From positions 4,537,056 to 4,601,055 of the forward strand of contig NC_069125.1 of assembly GCF_026914265.1 (NCBI RefSeq): DNA of 64,000 nt, given 5' to 3'. Below are positions 42,987 to 56,500 of this stretch, in pieces (position 1 is the first letter of the stretch; each line of letters opens with the position of its first letter). The DNA is from Mya arenaria. Taxonomy: Eukaryota > Mollusca > Bivalvia > Myida > Myidae. Position numbers and translations under genes: made by a program. The notes below the pieces were generated by a model. That model made no database searches and was not told the origin of the DNA. It was given only the letters and a program-made list of their open reading frames with translations.

Positions 42987-43002
42987 GGGGGGGGGGGGGG
43001 GG
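42987..43002. repeat. Poly-G tract (16 G)
   Basis: Sixteen consecutive G on the plus strand, G-quadruplex capable. The sequence from 43003 to about 43840 shows no gene or array. Confidence 0.8.
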
Positions 43003-43839
43003 TCTGCCAGGGAAAAGGGCATGTGGTATTTTTTGACTTTATTAAGGTTTTAGTGGATTTTTCCCCCAGCCAGGGAATTGGGCATGTATTTATTTCTCGA
43101 CATTTTTAAAGTGTTATGACTGAATAACATCATAACGTTTTGTAAAAAAATTATATTCATTCTGTAACATTTCGCATTGTACATGAAAATACATCAAACG
43201 GTCTCTCTGCTGCAACCATTCAAGAATTAAGATCACTTAGAAACTCCTTGAAATAAATGAAACAACAAAGAACATTTCTTCTGCACTCAATTTATTTATA
43301 GTCTAACATAATTCATAGCTCAAGTCCTTATCAATCTGATGGTTAAGATATTAAGGTCTCAAATGTAAAATTATTATTTTTATGTGAACATTTTATGCCT
43401 TGTACACCATATGTATATGGGTATCATTTTAAAATGTGTAAATATGTAGAGGAGACATGTGTAAATATTATACTGATTGAAAAATTGCCAACAAGCTGCT
43501 TTGACCTTGAAACATTGAAATGACAATAATTTCATTTTCCGATTTCATTTGAAATAAAGAACAAACTGCCTTTATATATTTGTAATTTAAATTTGGTAAC
43601 TTATTTGACATAGTAGTGATCAGTAAGCAATTTCCCTTTAAATGATAACAAAATTACATGCTGTCACCAGGCATCAGAATTCAACATTATTGCAAATGGT
43701 TGGATGGACTGACAAGCTTATTTGTATATGGTTTATCTTAAGTGTCAAGAAGTTCTAACATTCATCTCCTGCATTAAAGTCCAATCATCTCTCACATAGA
43801 CAGGCTTGGTTTATACATGTATACAGTTTCAAACCGTTT

Positions 43840-46395
43840 ATAGAAATGGCCTTGACATTGTCTCTAACGAAATAACCTTGAACTGGTCTCTATAGAAAAA
43901 ATGGCCTGGACATGGTCTCTATAGAATTGATGTGGACATGGTCTCTAAAGAAATCATTTCTTTAGAGGCCATGTCCACATCAATTCTAATGGCCAATATT
44001 GTTTCTATAGAAATGACCCTTACAAGGTCTTGATAGAAATGAAATTGACATAGTCTCTATAGAAAATGGCCTTGACATGGTCTCTAGAGAAATGACATTG
44101 ACATGGTCTCTAGAGAAAAGGCATTGACATGGTCTCTAGAGAAATGGCATTGACATTGTCTCAATAGAAATGAGCTTGACATTGTCTCTAGAGAAAATGG
44201 CCTTGACATGGTCTCTAGAGAAAATGGCCTTGACATAGTCTCTATAGAAAAGGCCTTGACATGGTCTCTAGAGAAAAGGCATTGACATGGTCTCAATAGA
44301 AATGACCTTGACATTGTCTCAATAGAAATGAGCTTGACATTGTCTCTAGAGAAAATGGCCTTGACATGGTCTCTAGAGAAAATGGCCTTGACATAGTCTC
44401 CGTAGAAAAGGCCTTGACATGGTCTCTAGAGAAAAGGCATTGACATTGTCTCAATAGAAATGACCTTGACATTGTCTCAATAGAAATGAGCTTGACATTG
44501 TCTCTAGAGAAAATGGCCTTGACATGGTCTCTAGAGAAAATGGCCTTGACATAGTCTCTATAGAAAAGGCCTTGACATGGTCTCTAGAGAAAAGGCATTG
44601 ACATGGTTTCTAGAGAAATGGCATTGACATAGTCTCTATAGAAAATGGCCTTGACATGGTCTCTAGAGAAAAGGCATTGACATGGTGTCTAGAGAAAATG
44701 GCCTTGACATAATCTCTATAGAAAATGGCCTTGACATGGTCTCTAGAGAAAAGGCATTGACATGGTCTCTAAAGAAATGGCATTGACATGGTCTCTAGAG
44801 AAATGGCATTGACATTGTCTCAATAGAAATGAGCTTGACATTGTCTCAGAGAAAATGGCCTTGACATGGTCTCTAGAGAAAATGGCCTTGACATAGTCTC
44901 TATAGAAAAGGCCTTGACATGGTCTCTAGAGAAAAGGCATTGACATGGTCTCAATAGAAATGACCTTGACATTGTCTCAATAGAAATGAGCTTGACATTG
45001 TCTCTAGAGAAAATGGCCTTGACATGGTCTCTAGAGAAAATGGCCTTGACATAGTCTCCGTAGAAAAGGCCTTGACATGGTCTCTAGAGAAAAGGCATTG
45101 ACATTGTCTCAATAGAAATGACCTTGACATTGTCTCAATAGAAATGAGCTTGACATTGTCTCTAGAGAAAATGGCCTTGACATGGTCTCTAGAGAAAATG
45201 GCCTTGACATAGTCTCTATAGAAAAGGCCTTGACATGGTCTCTAGAGAAAAGGCATTGACATGGTTTCTAGAGAAATGGCATTGACATAGTCTCTATAGA
45301 AAATGGCCTTGACATGGTCTCTAGAGAAAAGGCATTGACATGGTGTCTAGAGAAAATGGCCTTGACATAATCTCTATAGAAAATGGCCTTGACATGGTCT
45401 CTAGAGAAAAGGCATTGACATGGTCTCTAGAGAAATGGCATTGACATGGTCTCTAGAGAAATGGCATTGACATTGTCTCAATAGAAATGACCTTGACATT
45501 GTCTCAATAGAAATGAGCTTGACATTGTCTCTAGAGAAAATGGCCTTGACATGGTCTCTAGAGAAAATGGCCTTGACATAGTCTCTATAGAAAAGGCCTT
45601 GACATGGTCTCTAGAGAAAAGGCATTGACATGGTCTCTAGAGAAATGGCATTGACATAGTCTCTATAGAAAATGGCCTTGACATGGTCTCTAGAGAAAAG
45701 GCATTGACATGGTCTCTAGAGAAAATGGCCTTGACATAGTCTCTATAGAAAATGGCCTTGACATGGTCTCTAGAGAAAAGGCATTGACATGGTCTCTAGA
45801 GAAAAGGCATTGACATGGTCTCTAGAGAAATGGCATTGACATGGTCTCTAGAGAAATGGCATTGACATTGTCTCAATAGAAATGAGCTTGACATTGTCTC
45901 AATAGAAATGAGCTTGACATGGTCTCTAGACAAATGGCATTGACATGGTCCCTATTGAAATGGCATTGACATTGTCTCAATAGAAATGAGCTTGACATAG
46001 TCTCTATAGGAAATGGCATTGACATGGTCTCTAGAGAAATGGCCTTGGCATAGTCTCTATAGAAAATGGCATTGACATGGTCTCTAGAGAAATGGCATTG
46101 ACATGGTCTCTAGAGAAATGGCATTGACATTGTCTCTATAGAAATGAGCTTGACATTGTCTCAATAGAAATGAGCTTGACATGGTCTCTAGAGAAATGGC
46201 ATTGACATGGTCTCTATTGAAATGACCTTGACATTGTCTCAATAGAAATGGCCTTGACATGGTCGTTTTATAAATGTCCTTGACATGGTCGTTTTATAAA
46301 TGTCCTTGACATGGTCTCTATAGAAATGGCCTCGACATGGTCTTCATAGAAATACCCTTGACATGGTCTTCATAGAAGTGGCCTTGGCATGGTAT
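43840..46395. repeat. Large minisatellite, 26-bp unit, rich in TCTAGA
   Basis: About 95 copies of a 26-28-bp unit, roughly GCATTGACATGGTCTCTAGAGAAATG in two pieces. TCTCTAGAGA makes each unit locally palindromic. Variants (CAATAGAAATGAGC, TATAGAAAAGGCC) follow a fixed order repeated about 658 bp apart. For example, CGTAGAAAAGG occurs at 44401 and 45059, and TGGTGTCTAG at 44683 and 45341. Any open frame here is a by-product of the repeat. Confidence 0.92.
43922..43987. repeat. Palindrome at the array edge
   Basis: TAGAATTGATGTGGACATGG through CTTTAGAG is followed at once by its inverted copy (CTCTAAAG... in reverse), 66 bp in all with one mismatch and essentially no loop. It is the point where one minisatellite unit is flipped relative to the rest. 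Confidence 0.85.
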
Positions 46396-46399
46396 CTAC

Positions 46400-47362
46400 A
46401 GATACACCATAATGAATTTATGAAACAAAACTTCTTCCTCTTTAATATTTATATTTATATAACATGAAGACTATTTCGTTTGTTTTTTTATTTGTCACAA
46501 CTCTGATCATATAACCTTTCATTTTGCTGGTGTTCCTATTGTTCAAACAATATTTCTCATTCATTTCAAAAGCAAGATTAAATCGACTCGATGAGGATTT
46601 TTTTCCTAACTTGTTTTCATATTTTTGTAAAATGTAATCAAGATCATCTATAACTCGATATTATGGCAGGATTTATCTATCCCCAGAAAATTGTTATGAT
46701 CTTTTCAAGTCGTTATTTCATATTTTGCACTGAAATATTGATCGTGAAATGGTGATTTTAGCATAAAATTGATTTTACCTGACAATTCATATCAGATGTT
46801 TTAGAACATTTCTCATGCCAAGAATTGAAGTGCTCATTATCTGAGCCGAACAGGTAGTTTGAAGTTCTTTTTATTATGGGAACTATGTTTTGTCTGGGAA
46901 TAAAAATGTCTCAGATATTGGCAGATAAAATATTTTGGAGAACATGTTTTTCGTAAGATTCCAGACTGATGCATGAATGTGTGAACTAAATAAGTTAATA
47001 TCAAGAGAGAATGTACATACCTTAACTTTTAACTCATCCAGGGTTTTTTAAGAAACTGAAAACGAGATATTGTCTAGCATTGGTGTCGGTGTCAGTGTAG
47101 AAAGACTCTTAACTTGGCCATAGCTAAGGCCAATATAAATTAACTGCTAGATTTTCATCCATTTTTTAAATGTTATCGGAGGTGACATTTTATTTTGTTT
47201 TATTTGATGACTGTTTCACATTCAAATATGTGTTCATGCTCTTTCTTATTGCATAAGGGACGAAATACACGTGTTTCTTGACGAACCAGAAACACGATTG
47301 TAACAATTATCCTTTTTTACATGTGAATGTTATACACCGACACCGTAGGTATGAATAAACGC
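46400..47362. other. Intergenic, no recognisable feature
   Basis: AT-rich unique-looking sequence with no gene, RNA or repeat that I can support. Confidence 0.5.
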
Positions 47363-47463
47363 CATTCCCGGACAATACCGGACATTCCCGGACAGTACCG
47401 GACATTCCCGGACAATACCGGACATTCCCGGACAGTACCGGACATTCCCGGACAATACCGGAC
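47363..47463. repeat. Short 20-bp tandem array (CATTCCCGGACAATACCGGA)
   Basis: Five copies of CATTCCCGGACA plus GTACCGGA or ATACCGGA, 40 bp per alternating pair. It is G+C-rich against its surroundings. Confidence 0.9.
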
Positions 47464-48146
47464 TCATAGCAAATACAGACCCTAGTTCAACAGTTTTATT
47501 TGAGTCAATAAAATTTAAGGATGAGTAGAAAAAAGAGGGGGCCGGCGGAGATGAAACTCATGCAATTAATTTACAGTCACCTGAAAAAATGCTCATGATA
47601 TTCAAAAGCAAGTGGGAACACAAGTTATCAGGTCCATTCACCCTGGCTTTAACAATTGTCTTGTAATCCCCCTTGTTCGCTAGAGACACCAATGAACAGA
47701 TAAGCCTTAGTATTTAGTGCTTCTGTTTATGTACTGGATATAAGAATAGATATAAATATAGTAATAATCAGAATGCAAAATTTTGTTAAAAAGCATCATC
47801 AATTTCTTAATTGTGAATGAGGCCTTATTTTTGGCCCCATTTAAAGTGGAGATAAAAACCCTAATGTTGGATACCATGTGGTACTTTGTGGATATGTAAT
47901 GTTGAAACTTTGATTGCATTTGGGCTAAAAGAACAACCTCAATAGAGAACAGTCTTTATTTATGTAATATCAATATATAAAACAACTGTAATTACAAAAC
48001 ATTTATCAGATATAATGACATGAAACATATTTGCGTATAAATTGCATGACCTTGACCTACATAAACATAAACATGAACTTGCAAAATGAATCGATTTAAA
48101 TACAAAGCCCAATTTTCTCGAGAGTTCTTGAGCCCATTCAGTTTTA

Positions 48147-48230
48147 TCTAACTGGATTCAATGGATTTTCGCAAAAATTGGCTTGTTCCAAGACAAATAA
48201 ATAAGTTGTCAAACGTTCAATCTGTGAGCT
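48147..48230. repeat. 3' fragment of the miniature family
   Basis: GATTTTCGCAAAAATTGGCT, then AGACAAATAAATAAGTTGTC and TTCAATCTGTGAG, match the right half of the copies at 11020-11354 and 30586-30951. Confidence 0.6.
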
Positions 48231-48529
48231 ATAAAGTTCAAAATATCTTTAGAATGTAAACATTTCACAAAATATATCAAAAATATTGAGCTTGGCTTTA
48301 TCCTGTTATAAGGGATATGAAATGTTTTGAGAAATTGGGACTTGGTATAGGGACATTTAAATATGACATTCTGTAATATGTTTACTAAACTGCTCGTATC
48401 TCAAATACTAAGAATGTTTGCCCAGAAATGTACATGTTCTAAATAATTAAACAACCATTTGCAAATATTTGACAATGACAATTTATTTTATATGAGTTTC
48501 TGCTATAGCAACAAAATCAATCAAAATGA

Positions 48530-49115
48530 ATGTAAATCTAGGTCACCTAAGTCACAGAAAATACTGTGTTTGGCGTTACCCCACCCTCATAAATGATGGT
48601 AAATATAGGTCACCCAGGGTCACAGAAAATACTGTGTTTGGCGTTACCCATCCCTCATAAATGATGGTAAATATAGGTCACCCAGAGTCACAGAAAATAC
48701 TGTGTTTGGCGTTACCCCACCCTCATAAATGATGGTAAATAAAGGTCACCCAGGGTCACAGAAAATACTGTGTTTGGCGTTACCCCACCCTCATAAATGA
48801 TGGTAAATATTGGTCACCCAGGGTCACAGAAAATACTGTGTTTGGCGTTACCCAACCCTCATAAACGATGGTAAATATAGGTCACCCAGAGTCACAGAAA
48901 ATACTGTGTTTGGCGTTACCCCACCCTCGTAAATGATGGTAAATATAGGTCACCCAGGGTCACAGAAAATACTGTGTTGTGCTTTACCCAGCCTTCATAA
49001 ATGAATATAAATAAAGGTCACCCAGGGTCACAGAAAATACTGTGTTTGGATTTACCCCACCCTCATAAATGAATGTAAATCTAGGTCACCTAAGGCCAAA
49101 GAAAATACTTTAATT
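48530..49115. repeat. Minisatellite, 68-bp period
   Basis: GTCACAGAAAATACTGTGTT recurs at 48551, 48619, 48687, 48755, 48823, 48891, 48959 and 49027, followed by a decayed copy near 49095. The unit also has GGCGTTACCCCACCCTCATA and ATGATGGTAAATATAGG. The first and last copies are the most diverged. Confidence 0.92.
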
Positions 49116-49239
49116 GGCTTTACCCCGCCCTCATCTTAATTCCATGAAAAAATACGAAAATAAAATTATATTACACCGGAAAAGCATAACAAACTTAAGG
49201 GTTGATGTTGTTTTTTTTCAAGTCGATGAGGTAAGGTCA

Positions 49240-49330
49240 AACTACAGTCGAAACTCGTTATGTCGAAGTCATCAGGATAAAGACAGATACTTCGATATAA
49301 CGGACATTTGACATATCCGAAATACAAAAA
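49240..49330. repeat. Possible pogo/Tigger-like transposon end
   Basis: ACAGTCGAAACTCGTTATGT and TTCGATATAACGGACATTTG resemble the CAGTNNAACCTCGTTATAACGA ends of pogo-like elements. No opposite end was found, so this is a fragment at best. Confidence 0.35.
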
Positions 49331-49982
49331 ACTAGCTCTTAACCACAGACATTTGAGTCCATATTATGTCTCACGTTTACATCCGTAGTTGAAATAGACT
49401 TGTAATGTATTTCCGTCCTGACTATTAAATTATTATGGCCTAAAGTATATTTTTTCCTGGTTGCAGGGGTCTAAAGGACATGTATAGGACTGGTAATTCA
49501 GCTCATGCCCTATTATTTCCAATTAACAACAGTGAGCAGAATATGAATTATGAGTGATTACAACGCATAACGAAATAAGCACCATTAACGCTTAAACACT
49601 TTCAAGTCGACGTGCATCTATAATACAACACATGCAGTGCTTAATTTTTTCAGCTTTTCACCATTTACCAAATAATTATGCAACAATGTTACATGCATTG
49701 CAAATATTAGTTTTCCTGCATGAAGTTGATAAATGCAATCTTAAAACGGTGATGCACAGTGGTTTGGAAGCCAAGTTCTTGAAGTTATAGCAAACAAACT
49801 GCTTCTAGATTCCATTTATCATTCTTGCAGTTTATACTTGTTGAAAGTACAGGCATAAATTTTAGTGCCAACCAAAACTTTGGCGTTCAGCCTGTTTGTA
49901 CTGGCAGTGTTTTCATGTACAGTTAGTTATTTGTCAGTCTGTGACTCTCAGTAACGACATTTACTTTTTTTACCTGGATACT

Positions 49983-50270
49983 AACGTCTTCACCAAACTA
50001 TATAATCATCTGTTTCCTTAACCTAAATACTTGACGTCTTCACCAAACTATATAATCATCTGTTTTCTTAACCTAAATACTTGACGTCTTCATCAAACTA
50101 TATAATAGTTCGTTTCTTGTTTGCCAGAATATTGATGTCTTCATCATACTATATATCATCTTAGGTGTTTCACCTTGCTAGATATATTCAATTGTCTCCT
50201 TATTGTGTCATTTCTATGGAGAGCCATCCGGGCCTTGTCACCTCATTGTGTCGTTTCTATGGAGAACCAT
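49983..50270. repeat. Short tandem repeats, 50-bp then about 55-bp
   Basis: CTTCACCAAACTATATAATC recurs at 49988 and 50038, and as CTTCATCAAACTATATAAT at 50088, then decays. Next, TTGTGTCATTTCTATGGAGA repeats as TTGTGTCGTTTCTATGGAGA. It lies in the 3' flank of the gene ending at 50569. Confidence 0.7.
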
Positions 50271-50568
50271 TGGGGTCATATCCATTTCAACTGAAGGCCA
50301 GACCAGATGTTCAGAACAGATGATGCAATTTCACAAGTGCAGCAAGTTTAAAATATCATAAGTATCCACACATTTAATACAATAATATTTTGCACTCATT
50401 AAATGGCACAGTTGCGACATAAGCCCAAACTCCCAACATTTAAAACAAATAAGCGATTTCAAACTCGTCCTAAATTCAGAGCACTTTCAATATATGAATA
50501 CATGTATCACAACATAATATCATATAGCACCAAACGTAGTCCAAACCGTTCCATATATGTCATCTTAT

Positions 50569-53500
50569 TCATTCATCTTCATCAGGACGATTCATATGAA
50601 TATTGTCATACAGACTAACTTTGGAGGAAGATATTTGCTCAAAGGTCATAGGCCGCTTCTGGGAGGGACGAACAAGCGGTTGAGCGGCGGGGGCCATTTC
50701 GTCACGGGGATGTGGCGGAGGTCGCCATGTTGGTTGTTGTTGTCCGTCAACATTCGTCTGATATTGCCAAACTGTCGTCTGCTGAGGCGAGTGTTGCCAT
50801 TGACTACTAAAATGTCCACTGTCTCTATGTTGTTGTTGTTGCTGTTGTTGATGTTGCCATGGCGATATCTCGTGTTGCCATGGTGACGGCTGCGGTTGTG
50901 GATGATACGTCTGCTGAGGTAATATTGGCACCATATCACCGGCGTTATCGTAGTCGTCATCAGAGTGACGTCGTTCTGGTGGTAGGTTTGTTCTTACGGA
51001 ACCGGATTGATCTGTGTAATACGGACGCACCTGCGCCATGCGACCATCACTCATATTTCTTGGCACGGAGCCAAAACCGTGCTGCATACTAGTATGCTGT
51101 ATAGGTATATTAGTCTGGTGGCTTTGATTCTTGTTGCTCATTGAGCTGTAGGGAGAAGCAGGACTAGGATTGTTAAGATACGCAAACGATGCTAACGTCG
51201 ACATATCAGACGACACAGAACCTGGGCCGGACTGGGCCGATTTCACCGGCGACCGCGGTCCATAGAATTCACTAGATTTCATAGAGCCGTCTGCCTGGCG
51301 GCCGGACATGTAGCCGCTCGAGAAACTATCGGTTGAGCGAGGCGAGATGGTCACGTGTTTCTTGGTGAGTGAGCCCTGTTGCCGCCCGTCCCTCAACACG
51401 CCATTAGGGACCCGTTTATCGGCGGTTCCGTAGCCCGAGTACCACTCCCCGTCCACCTGGTCAGCGCCTATGATTGTCTGGAAATATTGGAATGGCTTTG
51501 ATTAGCGTCGGTTGTTAAAATGAATATTTCATGTTTTTATTTAGCAATATATATAAAGATATCATATCTATTTCAGATATTTTGTGGAACGCAATAACCA
51601 AATATACCTTTTACAATTTGTTTTTAAATGAAAAGGGAAAACGCCTGTTTATTCAAAAACATTAATTCAGCTTCCCGGAGAATTGCTCCTGCCTTAGTCA
51701 CTAAATTTTGGATTTAATTACATTGCCTATCAAGAACACTTGGTCTTAGGAAAACAAGTTTATCTATCTTCACATACTCCGCCAAGTTGAAGAGTAAAAG
51801 TTAATAGCCTCATCCAGAGAGGTCCGTATATTCGATAAGAAAGCGGACTAACTCACCGTTTCTACCGTCTGCGTGTCCTTGTCATGCACGTGCCACACGC
51901 AGCACGCATGCGCACACAGGCAAATACAGATGAGCAGAATGATGAGGCCGGCCGCCAACAGGAGGCCACCGACGATGGAGAAGACCATCCTGGAATAGTT
52001 TTAAGATATTCTTTTAAGATGTGGTATGTTATATCGTAAAATCAACATCACCCAGGGTTGACGAATGCCACGGGTGAGGCCAAATAAAAACAATGTTTAG
52101 TTTCTCATGCCGTTATTTGTTTTAAAGAGCCGTCTTCATTATTGTTTATTTAAAAATAGATCTGATCTGAAACGCTCTTCTCTCACTTTTTTAAACAAAT
52201 GTTTTTAAAAATATTTTTTGAAATTATTTTCCGCCAGCAAAGGTGAACGCATTGTATTTGTTAGACAGGCGGGTAATTGGGCGTAAACATGTCATCATCT
52301 AAACATTTAATTCATTTTAAATGGACTGATTTTGGAGAAGAAATAAGATCAGTAATGAAATAACATTGTATTTCTGGGCTTTATCCATTTTTGGTTTTAA
52401 TATGTGTATTGAAACTAAAGTCTACTTTTTCTTCGCCTTAAATATCTCAAAGATAATTTTCTTCATTGCATTTTGTATATAACTTGGAATCACTAATGAA
52501 TCGATACATTCGGAACTCCTCGGCCATTTTTTAGAAAACAACCTCGGATGTATTTGGACGGTTTACATACTCAAAAAGAGGTACGTTTAAGTCCGCTGCA
52601 AGTAGATCGCGTAGTAATTTTATTAAGCAGTTCAACTTTATGTCTTAACTCTTGGAAATCTTAATTATGTTTGCAATAATACACTTCACTGGCAATCAAT
52701 TTAAACTTAGATCAATAAATACAACCCTAAAACACTAATTTTAATTAATGATATAATTCAAAAAATTACGAACTATTTCAACTGATGTACCGGCATACAT
52801 CCGAGGTTGTTTTCTAAAAAATGGCCGAGGAGTCCGAATGGAATCGATAGTAACGGTTCACATCGCCATAAGATCAGTGGGAGTGGATACCGGCTATGGT
52901 GAGATAGAGGGAAAGGATAATGTCGCGACTCAGGAAGAGAGTGGATAGAGAAAGCGGAAGAAAATTAACATAGGGAGATGGGCGGTATAGATACATGAAG
53001 AAAGTTAGTAGTGGATGAGGTAGGAAGGAAAGGAGTGATTGAGGAAGAGTGAGAAGTGGAGAGGTGAGAAAGAAGGAGAGAAAGAAGGGCATATAAATAA
53101 GGTAAGGAGAACAGTAGGGGTAATGTATGAAAAAATGAAATAGTAAAGAGTAGGGAGATGAAGGAAGAGAAAGATAGTTTAGATGAAGAGAATCAGGGAA
53201 ATAACGAAGTGGGAGGGAGATGAAGGAAGGAAAGAGGGGTGGTATGAGTGATGAGAAGCAGTTGAATGGAGATAGTCGAGGGAGGGAGATGAAGAAGGGA
53301 AGAGGGGTGGTAGGAGTGATGAGAAGCAGTTGAATAGAGATAGTCGAGGGGAGGGAGATGAAGGAAGGAAAGAGGGGTGGTATGAGTGATGAGAAGCAGT
53401 TGAATAGAGATAGTCGAGGGGAGGGAGATGAAGAAGGGAAGAAGGGTGGTAGGAGTGATGAGAAGCAGTTGAATAGAAATAGTCGAGAGGAGGGAAATGA

Positions 53501-56500
53501 AGAAGGTAAGTGGGGTGGTAGGAGTGATGAGAAGCAGTTGAATAGAGATAGTCGAGGGGAGGGAAATGAAGGGGAATGGAAGAGGGGCGGTAGGGGTGAT
53601 GAAACGCATGGGAATAGAGAGGAAGGGGATGAAGGGGACGGGAAGAGGGGCGGTAGGGGTGATAAAACGCATGGAAATAGAGAGGAAGGAGATGAAGGGA
53701 AAGGAAAGAGGGGCGGTTTGGGTGATGAGAAGCAGGTGAATAGAGGAAGTTGAAAGGATGTAGATGAAGGAAGGAAAGATAGTAGAGGTGATGATAAGTA
53801 TGGAAAAATAGAAAGTCGAGGTGAGGGAAATGAAGAAAGGGAAGACAGTAGTGAAAAGATGTATGGAAATAGAGATAGTGGAGAGGGGGAGATGAAGGAA
53901 AGAAAGAAGGATAGTAGAGGTGATGAAAAGAATGGAAACAGAGATGGTCAAGAGGAGGGAGTTGAAAAGGGAATAGAGATATTAGAAGAGTAGCGAAGTA
54001 TGGAAAAAGAGATAGTTGAGGGGAGGGAGATGAAGGAAAGTGGGTACATAAAGAGGCAGCTGCTGGAGATACATTGAATGGGAGGTAGAGAGTTGGGGGG
54101 GGGGGGAATGTGAGAAAATTAATGTTGTTTATAGTAATAAAGAGAAAGACGATGGGACAGTTTGCGTAACATATGTGACCACATACGCTCTGAGCGCTTA
54201 TGGGAAAGACGGAAGAGAAGACAGATCTCGTATCATGCGCGACCACACGTGTCACGTGCGGGCGGAGGCTCTGTGAGGCAGGGTTGAGAACTGCCAGTTA
54301 CCGTAACAAACATCCGAGATTTAGATTCTTGGTTGTTTGTCATTATATCAAATACTAATTTAGGTTGACTTCTATACCACTTTCCATTGAAATTGAAGTG
54401 AATTCTTTTGTATCAATATATTGTCAATTGTCGTATTTTAGGTTGCTTGCTTACTTACTAAGTAGCACACAATGTTTAGAACATGAAGAGTGGGCGTTGC
54501 TTGTTGTAAACATCATACGTCAAAGATTTATATATTTATTCTTGCGACATGATTTCAGAAAAACCGATTTTGTATATTTATATAGTCTAAGACAATTTAT
54601 TTAAGAGTTCTCAAAAGATGTTTAGTACCGTGGTATCTCCGACACCATCCCATTCATTTTCAACAACTCGCTTCCACAAAACAAATTCAACATATTTTAC
54701 ACTGTTTTTGTTTGTTGTATTTTAAGCCAAAACGTGTTGTTATTTTTTTGAATAATAATTGAATTTTCCTGCAGCTGATGATTTTTTAGACAGGTGTTTC
54801 AGATTTTAACAAAGATATAAGTGCTTTTAACATCTTAACAAGATGTAAATTATATGATAAATGGTAATTGACTAGTTTTGGCGAAATTCATACTATTACA
54901 ATAGTAATAATGAGTGAAATGGAACAAAAACCCTAGTTCCCGCTTAGGCTTATTTTCTTTAAAAATATGAGCCTGATAAATAAAAAAAAAAAACTTTTTT
55001 ACCTTTTTACTTTTTAAAAAATGAAACCTTCGTTACCAAAAGTATTGAAAAAAAACACAGATATACACACACAAAACACGTTACAAAACCCATATTGGTT
55101 TTGCTTCTTATATTTCATATACGCATATAAAATATTTCATTATGTAATGTTAAATACAATGTAACCGCAGAATAATTATATGAGTTAATTAATTACACAG
55201 AATCAACATAAAAGATTTAGGGTTATGCAATCTCAAATAGTTTACCCTAGGCATCTATCATATCAAACGAATACAGGAAAACAGCCACTATCAAAGTTAA
55301 AATCACACTTTACCAATGTAATGAAAAACATAAGTCTGCGCATGTCTTTAGCACTGAAACCCCTAGTATCATTTTTTTGTGGAACTTTTTCAAGTTTTTT
55401 ACTGGAATCAAGGTATTTTACAAAGCTTTTCTGTCAGGTTCATCGCTTAGCCCAGCTCATAAAATAGCAACAAAAGAGTTGCTAAGCAACAATGTTTTGC
55501 TTATTTCTGAGAGTTGTGTAAGTGGAATTTCCATTACTTTGTCAAAGCTTATATATTTATACTGAGCAAGTGGCTTTTTTGCTAACCAGGTACAACTAAA
55601 ATGTTTATTATCTACAACAAGTGAATGACTTTTGTTTAAAAAATGTCTGGAAACTGTTTTTTGTGTTTATCTAACATTTGTCATGTGAATTGTTGGTATC
55701 AAATCAGTATTCTCACATCACTGTAAACGAAATGTTGTTTTCATATTTCCACAAAAAGTTAGCTGCAAACAATCTACCGCCATAGACTCTCAGACTGGAT
55801 ATTAAATGGTTCCATAGAAAAGTCATTCCTTCCTTTTTAAAAAAAAAGAAATATTTGGCGGGAAAAGACTTGGGGTACATCGTATAAAGCCATGCGTGCT
55901 TTAACGAACAGTTTGAGCTCAAAGTAGCTGCACATTTAGTTAAGCATATCGTGTGAACTGTCAAGTCTTACAAAATACATCCTGATTGTAATTACATGTG
56001 GATGACATGTCACGGTCGTACATTGTTAGATACGTGATCGGTTGCCTATAAATTGTAATAAGAAATAACCAGGAAGGTGTGGCTTAAATTATATGAGGAA
56101 CTTAAAAAACATCTAGACCTCGTGACGAAAATTGACATAGCACGTACATTCCAGCTAATTGACTGCTGAGTTTACATGCTGATATTGCCAGTATTACAGG
56201 TTGTTCCTGCGAGAGTTTTTGGCAAGCACACATGTATATCCGTAGTCGTACATTGTTCTTGGAACAGCGTTGGTACAGCTATTTACATCATGGTATGTTT
56301 TGAGATAGGTACCTTGAGCCATTACTGTCATTTTCAATTTGCTAAAGACGTGAAAAATGCTTGTTGGGAGAGGTATGTTTTTGCTGGTAGAAAGTAAAAG
56401 TCACATTTGTGAACCAGTTTATGAAACTGTTCCTTGGAAAGTTGTATGTGTCACTCTCGGTTGCTCTTCTAAACTTTACTTTTGTTAGAAAAAAAGTTTT

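Noticed and set aside
44084..44314. A 76-codon repeat frame on the minus strand
   Set aside because: Product of the 26-bp minisatellite.
48530..49115. Evenly spaced direct repeats resembling a CRISPR array
   Set aside because: The repeats are contiguous 68-bp units without unique spacers, in a eukaryotic genome with introns.
50646..50960. An Asn-rich 104-codon frame on the minus strand
   Set aside because: Shifted frame of the polyQ region in the real exon 50569-51477.
53179..54255. A 358-codon open frame on the minus strand and a 131-codon one on the plus strand
   Set aside because: Both lie in the purine-rich minisatellite; the proteins are simple repeats made by the biased composition.
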